In this document: in pieces, positions 8,441 through 13,751 of the stretch
Layout: every line of letters starts with the position of its first letter
Position numbering within the stretch: the first letter of the stretch is position 1
Origin: Oxalobacter sp.
Lineage (GTDB): Bacteria > Pseudomonadota > Gammaproteobacteria > Burkholderiales > Burkholderiaceae_D
Reading direction: 5' to 3'
Length of the DNA: 13,751 nt
Assembly: GCA_012512465.1 (NCBI GenBank)
Contig: JAAZED010000027.1
Coordinates: forward strand, 1-13,751
Notes under the pieces: generated by a model
The model's input: only the letters and a program-made list of their open reading frames with translations
The model's database searches: none
Told to the model about the DNA's origin: nothing
Position numbers and translations under genes: made by a program

Positions 8441-8469
8441 CCTGTACTTGCGACTTGAAGTCGTACAGG
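8441..8469 (-). promoter_or_regulatory. leader hairpin overlapping the adaptor Shine-Dalgarno
   Basis: On the plus strand, CCTGTA (8441-8446) is complementary to TACAGG (8464-8469), and CGACTT (8451-8456) to AAGTCG (8458-8463), with one central base and a four-base bulge (8447-8450). In the mRNA this gives a 12-pair stem whose 3' arm contains the AGG of the AGGAGA ribosome binding site (8438-8443). It could mask translation initiation of the adaptor; as DNA it could also be a dyad operator. Pairing is seen; function is inferred. Confidence 0.5.
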
Positions 8470-8520
8470 CACATTGAATCATTGCACCGAAACGCCAACA
8501 ATGATGAAGACAGGAACCAT

Positions 8521-8536
8521 CATCCCAAATATGGGA
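8521..8536. repeat. CATCCCAAAnATGG motif, copy 1 (candidate LysR site)
   Basis: CATCCCAAATATGGGA contains the dyad TCCCA-AATA-TGGGA. A second copy at 8723-8738 matches at 14 of 16 positions. It lies about 92 bases upstream of the adaptor ATG, between lysR and its likely target operon. LysR-type regulators bind interrupted dyads with T and A at the ends, which this resembles. Confidence 0.4.
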
Positions 8537-8665
8537 GAAAAAAATGATCAAAAAGCGGTATAAGGGAGAGAAAGAATATTGTATGAAACATTGGCATAAA
8601 CTGCGCAGCGCATATAGACAATGGCGACTCAGCAATTCAGCATACTTATATCTTCTGATTTTTGA

Positions 8666-8697
8666 ATAACAGGGAAAGCATCCCGCCTGCCTGTTAT
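8666..8697. repeat. 8-bp perfect inverted repeat downstream of lysR
   Basis: ATAACAGG (8666-8673) and CCTGTTAT (8690-8697) are exact reverse complements around a 16-base spacer. On neither strand does a clear T-tract follow, so it is a weak terminator candidate. A protein-binding dyad in the lysR/efflux control region is the alternative. Confidence 0.35.
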
Positions 8698-8722
8698 GTT
8701 TCACTCCAAAATTGAGAAAACC

Positions 8723-8738
8723 CATCCCAAAAATGGCA
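8723..8738. repeat. CATCCCAAAnATGG motif, copy 2 (candidate LysR site)
   Basis: CATCCCAAAAATGGCA repeats the motif at 8521-8536 in the same orientation with two differences. It lies just after the lysR stop codon. The two copies are 202 bases apart, a spacing close to 19 helical turns. Confidence 0.35.
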
Positions 8739-8756
8739 TATTGAAATTTTGATATA

Positions 8757-9665
8757 TTACTTTTCCATATCAGCCTTAATGTCCAACTCAATCTGGTTCA
8801 TAAACGCCACCAGATGATCAATGAACAGGCGAACGCGTCGGGGTGTTTCATGATTGGGCATCACAATATTGACTTCGGTTTCTGTCATTTTCCAGTCAGG
8901 AAGCAGCCTGACCAGACTGCCTGCCCTTTCATACCGATAGGCCAGGGATTGAGGCATATTGATAACACCATGTCCGGCAATCGCAAAATCCAGGGCAATT
9001 GAAATGCTGTTCAGAATGAGCTTTGGCTTGATATTTAATATTCTTTTTGCATTACCCTGTTCAAAAGTCCATTCATTTCCCGGAGGGGAAGACACAATGC
9101 AGGGAAACCGGAACAAATCCTCGGGTGTTTCAGGATGCGCATGAATCTCCAGCAGTTTGGGAGAGACATACAGGGCATGTTCCAGATTACCAATTTTCCG
9201 TACCCTGAGAGATGAGTCCGGCAGCTTCCCCAGCCTGAACTCCAGGTCAAAAGGTTCACTGATCAGATCAGACCACCGGTCAACAAGCCGGATCTGCAAC
9301 TGGATCTTTGGCCATGAGGCAGCAAACGTATCCAGGCAGGGAAACAGCAGGTAATAGCTGTCAAGATGTGCTGAAAAGCGCACCAGACCTGCCGGTTCAT
9401 GCATATCCTGAACCAGCGAATCACAGGCATTCAGCGCATTGCTGACAATGTACTCGCAATGCTCGAAAAAAACGCGACCATGTTCCGTCAGTTCAACATT
9501 ACGGGAATTACGCAAAAGAAGCGGCACACCCAGTTTTTTTTCCATGGCACCGACTCTTCTGGATACCGTTGAAAGGGGAATATCCAGAATGTCTGCTGCT
9601 GCAGTAAAACTTTTCTGCCGTGCCACTTCAACAAATAACGGCATATCGTTCAGTATCTCTATCAT
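8757..9665 (-). CDS. LysR-family transcriptional regulator
   Basis: The 302-residue protein has the length and layout of the LysR family. The N-terminal winged helix-turn-helix spans about residues 8-60, with FTAAADILDIPLSTVSRRV and MEKKLGVPLLLRNSR. A linker helix to about 90 is followed by a two-lobed effector-binding domain (about 92-295). The effector domain style (DLEFRLGKLPDSSLRVRKIG, GHGVINMPQSLA) resembles the CrgA/DsdC-like branch common in Proteobacteria. The start codon at 9665 has only a short-spaced AGGCAGG as ribosome binding site. It is upstream of and co-directional with the efflux operon, so it is the likely regulator; LysR genes are more often divergent from their targets. 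The effector is unknown. An imperfect dyad around GTTATATTAAC (9693-9703) upstream of its start could be an autoregulatory site. Confidence 0.93.
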   Translation of the reverse strand: MIEILNDMPLFVEVARQKSFTAAADILDIPLSTVSRRVGAMEKKLGVPLLLRNSRNVELTEHGRVFFEHCEYIVSNALNACDSLVQDMHEPAGLVRFSAHLDSYYLLFPCLDTFAASWPKIQLQIRLVDRWSDLISEPFDLEFRLGKLPDSSLRVRKIGNLEHALYVSPKLLEIHAHPETPEDLFRFPCIVSSPPGNEWTFEQGNAKRILNIKPKLILNSISIALDFAIAGHGVINMPQSLAYRYERAGSLVRLLPDWKMTETEVNIVMPNHETPRRVRLFIDHLVAFMNQIELDIKADMEK

Positions 9666-9793
9666 AAGCCTGCCTACAAGTCGTTTCGCTTGGTTATATT
9701 AACGGGAAATCCAGCGACGAAACAATACGGCTCGCCATATCCGCATTGATCCGCCACCATACATGCCCCGGACAAAACAAAATTGTCGCCAGA

Positions 9794-10147
9794 TCAAAGG
9801 TGCTGATACAGGAATTTTTTCACTTCATCCCTGTTCTCCCTGCTGCCCGCACCTGTGAGAAATATCGGCTTGTGTTGCCTCAATTTCCTGAAATCGTAAG
9901 TATTGAGCTGTGTATACTGCCTGCTCACCCATTCAACAGGGTAATCATCCAGCCGGTATTTGAAAATAAAGATGCCTGAATCCGGCAAAAGGATAGAAAA
10001 TGTTCCTGGGGGAGGCGTTACCTCATCCCCCAGATAACACAGGATATGATCCAGTTTCAAAAGATTGTTGTGCAAACGATCGTTATCATCCTGGTATGTA
10101 TCCAAAACGGTTTCGACTTCATACATATTGTTGACATACAGAATCAT
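9794..10147 (-). CDS. uncharacterised 117-aa cytoplasmic protein
   Basis: The ATG at 10147 has a strong GGGAGG ribosome binding site at 10153-10158, five bases upstream. The protein has no signal peptide or membrane helix. It starts MILYVNNMYEVETVLDTYQDD, passes through a proline-rich turn (TPPPGTFSILLPDSG, about 44-58) and a FIFKYRLDDYPVEWV stretch, and ends in a charged helix. The spread of aromatic and acidic residues looks like a real compact alpha/beta domain, but I do not recognise the family and it does not resemble the other proteins here. It follows the 110-aa gene by 107 bases on the same strand and precedes lysR by 128 bases. It is probably in the same transcription unit as the 110-aa gene. 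Confidence 0.65.
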   Translation of the reverse strand: MILYVNNMYEVETVLDTYQDDNDRLHNNLLKLDHILCYLGDEVTPPPGTFSILLPDSGIFIFKYRLDDYPVEWVSRQYTQLNTYDFRKLRQHKPIFLTGAGSRENRDEVKKFLYQHL

Positions 10148-10254
10148 GGCATCCTCCCGAGAAGATATGTTGCGGGTTTTACAGGGCCAACCTGCTCAGA
10201 TACGGCTGAAAAGCCCTTCTGAACCCCATTTCCGCACTAATTGGCCGCGCTCAT

Positions 10255-10587
10255 TTACTCTGAGATCATGAATGCCATATCATCGAGCCGTGATGTATAA
10301 GGACGGGAAACACGCTTGCCATGCAACCGCCTTACCACCTGTTCCAGCAGGTTCTTTTCATTGTCCGTAAATGCGCTTTCTTTCTGCAAAAGGAAAGAAA
10401 GTCTTTCCTCTCCGGGGGCAAAAAGCCTAACGCAACGATCGGTTTCATGCACAACCGGCGAATCTTTTCGCGACATATCTGTCAGTGGACCGGCCAGGGT
10501 GACTCTTTCAATCAATGGGCTGATGCACAAACTGACCGCTTCACGGAAAATGGACACATTTTCATATCTTGTCTGGTATGATTTCAT
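10255..10587 (-). CDS. uncharacterised 110-aa protein, stand-alone copy of the N-domain of the 411-aa protein
   Basis: The start at 10587 is chosen because GGGAGG lies a few bases upstream; an in-frame ATG ten codons earlier (10617) lacks such a site. The predicted protein is soluble. Residues about 6-92 align without gaps to residues about 8-92 of the protein encoded at 1252-2487. By hand count about 26 of 86 positions are identical, including FRE, the P-L pair, GP-TD, and E-K-L-E then R-LH at the end. The chain ends soon after the aligned region, so it is either a free-standing sensor or partner domain or the remnant of a longer paralogue. The 107 bases downstream show no continuation resembling the 411-aa C-terminus, which argues against a simple recent frameshift. 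It is the first gene of the minus-strand block. Confidence 0.7.
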   Translation of the reverse strand: MKSYQTRYENVSIFREAVSLCISPLIERVTLAGPLTDMSRKDSPVVHETDRCVRLFAPGEERLSFLLQKESAFTDNEKNLLEQVVRRLHGKRVSRPYTSRLDDMAFMISE

Positions 10588-10972
10588 GTTGCCTCCCTCT
10601 TTAATGTTTATTTCCATAACGCAACATATGCGCTGTGATTACACATTAAGGGAATGAATTAACGGTAACAATGACGGGAGCAGGAAGTATCATCCCATTG
10701 ATGAGAGATTTGACCATTCAATGTTGAGGCGGCATCGCTCTCCATTATTACTTCATATTGCCGTCATTCCGGAAGTGGCGACTGGAAGAAAAATTCCTTA
10801 CGCTTTTTCGTCACCTCCATAACGTCCAATCCGGCCTCTACCGGTATCGCAATCCGCCAATAAAAAGTACAATTTTCTTTTGCCGGAAAAAATTGCATTT
10901 TTATTACGGCCCGACCTGTTTTTCAATCCACTTTTCGTATTCGCGAAAACCCACCACAGGAAAGGAATCGTT
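10588..10972. other. divergent intergenic region without a gene (385 bases)
   Basis: This region must hold the promoters of the leftward 110-aa gene and the rightward hydrolase pair. For the rightward genes I see only weak candidates: TTGAGG (10724-10729) with TATTAC (10746-10751), and TTGCCG (10880-10885) with TATTAC (10902-10907), both with 16-base spacers. A small dyad TCATC-N5-GATGA lies at 10690-10704. No RNA gene, repeat array or mobile element is visible. Confidence 0.5.
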
Positions 10973-12226
10973 ATGCGACGTATTCTGAGTCTGCTTCTCT
11001 GCACACTTTTGGTTGTCCCCTTTACGCTGCCAGCCAGCGCAAAGGCTCCGGTTCCCGCGATAAAATCCCAGCCCGGCTTTGCTACCCTGACAAAAGCCGT
11101 CGACCAGACTATCGATAAAAACATCAAGGAAGGCCGGATTGCCGGAACCGTTGTCCTGGTTTCGTATGATGGCCAACTGGTCTACCATCGTGCTGCCGGT
11201 TTTGCCGATCCGGAAAAGAAAATGCCCATGAAAGAGGATTCCCTTTTCAGGCTGGCATCTGTCAGCAAGGCCTTTACCAGCATGGCTGCCGGCGCACTGC
11301 TGGAAAAGGGCAAACTGAAGCTGGATGATCCTGTCTCAAAATGGCTGCCGGACTTCAAACCCAAAACCGCTGACGGCAAACAGCCGGTAGTAACGGTCAG
11401 GCACCTGATGACCCATACAGCGGGGCTTGATTATGGCTTCTTCCAGCCGAAAGACGGGCCTTATCGCAAAGCGGGTGTATCTGACGGCCTTGAGCGCTCG
11501 GATATTGCACTGGATGAAAATATCCGTCGCATTGCGTCCGCCCCTCTGCTGTTTGAACCAGGCTCCGCATGGCACTATTCACTGGCGATCGATGTGCTGG
11601 GCGGTGTAGTCGCCAAAGCAAATGGCACTTCATTCCCTCAGGCGATGGCTGATCTCGTTACCATACCGCTCGGTATGAAAGACACGGTATTTTATGTTCA
11701 GGAAAAAGACAGGGCCAGAATGACCGCACCGTACTATCTGGACAGAGAAGGCAAACTTGCCCGCATGAATGACCGTGATGCTGATGTTCCTATGGGAGAA
11801 GGCTCCATTCATTTTTCACCCGACCGCCCCTATGACACCAAATCATGGCCTTCCGGTGGCGCCGGCCTGACCGGGACCGCACCTGACCTGATAATCCTTC
11901 TGGAAACCATCCGCAAAGGCGGAGCACCGATCATCAGTGATGGTCTCATGAAACAGATGAGCGCCAACCAGACCGGCAAACTGACCGTCATGCCGGGTAC
12001 GGCTTACGGTCTGGGCTGGGCCGTTCTGACTGATCCGGATGCGGCAAAAAGCCCACAATCTGCGGGCACCCTCTTCTGGTCAGGTGTATATGGCCACAAC
12101 TGGTTTACTGACCCGGCGAAAAAACTGTCTGTGGTCATCCTGACCACAACGACGCTTGACAGCCTCGAATCCCGCGGCCTGGCCACTGATGTGCGTGATG
12201 CCATCTATACCAGCCTGCCCAAATAA
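10973..12226 (+). CDS. exported serine hydrolase, beta-lactamase/penicillin-binding-protein-like (class C/S12 fold)
   Basis: A 417-residue protein with start ATG at 10973, chosen for AAGGA six bases upstream and the Sec signal peptide MRRILSLLLC...PASA (cleavage about residue 23). An earlier ATG at 10880 would bury the signal. The mature protein is a PF00144-type serine hydrolase. Nucleophile Ser96 and general base Lys99 lie in SVSK within LFRLASVSKAFTSMAAG. The second motif tyrosine is probably Tyr202 (HYSL, where class C enzymes have YxN). A C-terminal GTLFWSGVYGHNWFTDP takes the place of the usual KTG/HxG region. This pattern is closer to EstB-type esterases and D-aminopeptidase-like proteins than to true beta-lactamases; the substrate is unknown. 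It is followed 42 bases later by a clearly related paralogue, probably in one operon. Confidence 0.88.
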   Translation: MRRILSLLLCTLLVVPFTLPASAKAPVPAIKSQPGFATLTKAVDQTIDKNIKEGRIAGTVVLVSYDGQLVYHRAAGFADPEKKMPMKEDSLFRLASVSKAFTSMAAGALLEKGKLKLDDPVSKWLPDFKPKTADGKQPVVTVRHLMTHTAGLDYGFFQPKDGPYRKAGVSDGLERSDIALDENIRRIASAPLLFEPGSAWHYSLAIDVLGGVVAKANGTSFPQAMADLVTIPLGMKDTVFYVQEKDRARMTAPYYLDREGKLARMNDRDADVPMGEGSIHFSPDRPYDTKSWPSGGAGLTGTAPDLIILLETIRKGGAPIISDGLMKQMSANQTGKLTVMPGTAYGLGWAVLTDPDAAKSPQSAGTLFWSGVYGHNWFTDPAKKLSVVILTTTTLDSLESRGLATDVRDAIYTSLPK

Positions 12227-12240
12227 TAGATAAATAACAA

Positions 12241-12256
12241 CCAGCTGGTTTGCTGG
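12241..12256 (+). other. small hairpin in the spacer between the two hydrolase genes
   Basis: CCAGC (12241-12245) can pair with GCTGG (12252-12256) directly upstream of the second gene's ribosome binding site (AAAGGA, 12259-12264). There is no T-tract, so it is not a terminator. It may set mRNA stability or relative expression of the two genes, or be incidental. Confidence 0.3.
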
Positions 12257-12268
12257 AGAAAGGAAAAA

Positions 12269-13432
12269 ATGCAAGCAACCGCAAAATATGCACCGCTGAA
12301 AGACGCTGTGGATGAGGCAATTGAAATCTGCCTGACTGACGAACTGACACCGGGAACGGTCGTTGTGATCGCCCATGAAGGGCAGATCGTCTATCACCGT
12401 GCGGAAGGTCTGTCCAATCCCGGCAAAGGCATTCCCATGCAGGAAAATTCCCTGTTCCGACTGGCTTCCATCACCAAGGCCTTCACGAGCCTGGCTGCTG
12501 CTGCACTTATTGAGCAGGGCAAAATGCAGATGGATGACCCGGTGACAAAATGGCTGCCTGATTTCAAGCCAAAAACCGCTGATGGCAAAACGCCTGTCAT
12601 TACCATTCGCCAGCTCCTGTCGCATACTGCCGGACTGGATTATCGCTGGGCACAGCCTGAAAATGGTCCCTACGAACAGGCGGATATTTCTGACGGACTG
12701 GATATTTCCGGCATCACCCTGGAAGAAAATATCAGGCGCCTGGGCACCGTCACGCTGAATTATGAGCCGGGTACCTCATGGCTGTATTCTCTTTCACCGG
12801 AAGTGATGGGCGCTGTGATTGCGAAAGCACATGGCTCCACGTTCCAGAAAGCGATGAAAGAACTGCTTACCGATCCACTGGGCATGACGGATACCATGTT
12901 TAACGCCGAAGAAAAAGACCGTGGCCGGATGACAGTGCCTTACTTCATGGATAACGGCACCTTAAAACGCATGGAAGCCGACCAGCTTGTCCTTAATGAA
13001 GATGGCTGGCGTTTTCTGTTTTCGCCGGAAAGAGCATTTGATCCGAATGAATACCCGTCCGGCGGTGTTGGCCTGATCGGCACAGGTATTGATCTGCTTC
13101 GTCTGGTTGAAGCCATCAGGACCAATACCTGCCCCACGATCAGCGAAAGCCTGATGAAAGAAATGTCCACCAACCTTTTCCCGAACGGGGTACCCAAAGA
13201 CCCGAGCATGGGTTTTTGCCTGGGATGGGGGGTACTTCTGGACCCGGCACTGGCCGCGACACCACAGTCACCCGGCACCCTTTTATGGGGTGGTGTTTAT
13301 GGTCACCGCTGGTTTGCTGATCCGGCCAGAAAACTTTCTGTGGTCATTATGACAACGACTGCTGTTACCGTGCATAACGAGCCTGTCTCGACAACTATCC
13401 GTAACGCAATCTACGCCAATCTGCCCGCATAA
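12269..13432 (+). CDS. cytoplasmic serine hydrolase, paralogue of the preceding exported enzyme
   Basis: The 387-residue protein has the same PF00144-type fold as its neighbour. SITK with Ser67 and Lys70 lies within LFRLASITKAFTSLAAAAL; Tyr173 is in LYSL; and GTLLWGGVYGHRWFADP is near the C-terminus. Long stretches match the upstream protein, for example KWLPDFKPKTADGK and DGPY/NGPY, so the pair arose by tandem duplication. It begins MQATAKYAPLKDAVDEAI and lacks any signal peptide or lipobox. AAAGGA at 12259-12264, five bases before the ATG, supports this start, and no in-frame upstream extension carries a signal. It is therefore predicted to act in the cytoplasm while its partner is exported. 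A strong terminator follows at 13447. Confidence 0.88.
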   Translation: MQATAKYAPLKDAVDEAIEICLTDELTPGTVVVIAHEGQIVYHRAEGLSNPGKGIPMQENSLFRLASITKAFTSLAAAALIEQGKMQMDDPVTKWLPDFKPKTADGKTPVITIRQLLSHTAGLDYRWAQPENGPYEQADISDGLDISGITLEENIRRLGTVTLNYEPGTSWLYSLSPEVMGAVIAKAHGSTFQKAMKELLTDPLGMTDTMFNAEEKDRGRMTVPYFMDNGTLKRMEADQLVLNEDGWRFLFSPERAFDPNEYPSGGVGLIGTGIDLLRLVEAIRTNTCPTISESLMKEMSTNLFPNGVPKDPSMGFCLGWGVLLDPALAATPQSPGTLLWGGVYGHRWFADPARKLSVVIMTTTAVTVHNEPVSTTIRNAIYANLPA

Positions 13433-13446
13433 AACAAAAACCACAG

Positions 13447-13478
13447 AAAAAGCCTCCCTGTTTCAGGGAGGCTTTTTC
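13447..13478 (+). terminator. intrinsic terminator of the hydrolase pair
   Basis: A 14-pair perfect stem, AAAAAGCCTCCCTG (13447-13460) with CAGGGAGGCTTTTT (13464-13477), encloses a three-base loop and carries its T-tract in the 3' arm. It begins 14 bases after the stop codon of the second hydrolase. The A-rich 5' arm could also let it work on the minus strand. Confidence 0.92.
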
Positions 13479-13500
13479 ATGTATTTCGCCTTGTGGTTTA

Positions 13501-13580
13501 CTGATATTTGTTAACAAAAAGAAAAGAGTCATATCAGAACCATAAAGAATTCGTCAAACATGCCGATGATATAGTTATCA
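13501..13580. promoter_or_regulatory. two short dyads upstream of the last gene (candidate operators)
   Basis: CTGATAT (13501-13507) and ATATCAG (13531-13537) form one inverted repeat with a 23-base spacer. TGATA (13567-13571) and TATCA (13576-13580) form a second with a four-base spacer. Both use the same TGATA half-site and lie 87-166 bases upstream of the ATG at 13667. TATAGT (13570-13575) is a possible -10, but no clear -35 accompanies it. Confidence 0.3.
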
Positions 13581-13666
13581 GGAGATACAGTCTGTCAACA
13601 ACATAAAAAAAGATTTTCCTCTTTCCTTACAGACAGATGGCCCCGGGAATGAGAAAGGAGTAAAAA

Positions 13667-13751
13667 ATGCAAACCGTAAGTGCAACTACACCAACTGTCC
13701 TGCGTTCGATTACTGGCTCCGTTCCCGAAATCATGCCAACCGCAGCATCGG
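13667..13751 (+). CDS. N-terminal start of an unidentified protein (runs off the right edge)
   Basis: An ATG at 13667 is preceded by an excellent AAGGAG (13655-13660) at six-base spacing and opens a frame that stays open for 28 codons to the edge. The visible start is MQTVSATTPTVLRSITGS followed by VPEIMPTAAS. It is rich in Thr, Ser, Pro and Val with no signal peptide or recognisable motif yet. It lies 234 bases after the hydrolase stop, behind a strong terminator, so it has its own promoter. Too little is present to name a family. Confidence 0.6.
   Translation, partial: MQTVSATTPTVLRSITGSVPEIMPTAAS

Larger units (their letters stand above)
8430..8756. other. regulatory interval between lysR and the efflux operon (327 bases, no gene)
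   Basis: No convincing coding frame lies here. It holds the leader of the adaptor gene (minus strand), a hairpin at the ribosome binding site (8441-8469), two copies of a CATCCCAAAnATGG motif (8521-8536 and 8723-8738), a short TGCGC-A-GCGCA palindrome (about 8602-8612) and an 8-bp inverted repeat (8666-8697). I could not pick one convincing -35/-10 pair on the minus strand. I also see no T-tract terminator after lysR, so read-through from lysR into the pump genes remains possible. Confidence 0.6.

Noticed and set aside
8430..8501. Extended adaptor start at 8501
   Set aside because: It would place 24 charged residues before the lipoprotein signal and run through the leader hairpin; AGGAGA and the lipobox support the ATG at 8429.
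9683..9723. Imperfect dyad GTTTCG/CGAAAC with central GTTATATTAAC upstream of lysR
   Set aside because: Arms need a bulge and the spacing is irregular; kept only as a remark in the lysR entry.
8606..10635. Shared 10-mer CAGCGCATAT at 8606-8615 and, reversed, at 10626-10635
   Set aside because: A 10-base match is expected many times by chance in a window this size and nothing around it is shared.
10880..10972. Extended start of the first hydrolase at 10880
   Set aside because: The signal peptide begins at the ATG at 10973 with a good ribosome binding site; the upstream extension would mask it.
12080..12625. 181-codon minus-strand frame across the two hydrolase genes
   Set aside because: Antisense to two clear PF00144-type genes and their spacer; no supporting start signals.
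1..13751. CRISPR array, insertion sequence or prophage
   Set aside because: No regularly spaced repeats, transposase, integrase or terminal inverted repeats with target duplications were seen.

Overview
The window reads as chromosomal DNA from a Gram-negative proteobacterium of roughly even base composition. This follows from the inner-membrane/periplasm/outer-membrane (RND) efflux tripartite set, the lipoprotein signals and the AcrB-like pump. A betaproteobacterium (Burkholderiales, possibly Oxalobacteraceae) fits my impression of the proteins, but this is inference and was not tested by any search.

Layout. The left edge holds the 5' end of tsaD (minus strand), then a strong sigma70-type promoter, tRNA-Lys(UUU) and its terminator on the plus strand. 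Next is a small exported histidine-rich protein (682-975, +) with its own promoter, a perfect inverted repeat at the promoter, and a terminator that probably serves both strands. From about 10.6 kb down to 1.0 kb every gene lies on the minus strand. In transcription order these are a 110-aa protein and a 117-aa orphan, a LysR-type regulator, a three-gene RND efflux operon (adaptor, AcrB-like pump, OprM-like outer-membrane channel), a 411-aa protein of unclear function and a 69-aa basic protein. On the right, two tandem serine beta-lactamase-like hydrolases (10973-13432, +), one exported and one cytoplasmic, end at a strong terminator. A new gene then starts at 13667 and runs off the edge.

How the parts fit. 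LysR sits just upstream of, and in the same direction as, the efflux operon. The 327-base interval between them carries a repeated CATCCCAAAnATGG motif, an 8-bp inverted repeat and a hairpin that overlaps the adaptor ribosome binding site. The channel gene is interrupted by one in-frame amber codon (2879-2881) with the rest of the frame intact, so the pump may lack its own outer-membrane partner unless the codon is read through.

The most novel material is a pair of proteins at either end of the minus-strand block. The 411-aa protein and the 110-aa protein share an N-terminal domain that aligns without gaps at about 30% identity by hand count. The C-terminal half of the 411-aa protein faintly resembles diadenylate cyclase (DisA_N/DAC) domains with altered catalytic motifs. 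Whether these proteins form a signalling system linked to the pump is speculative.
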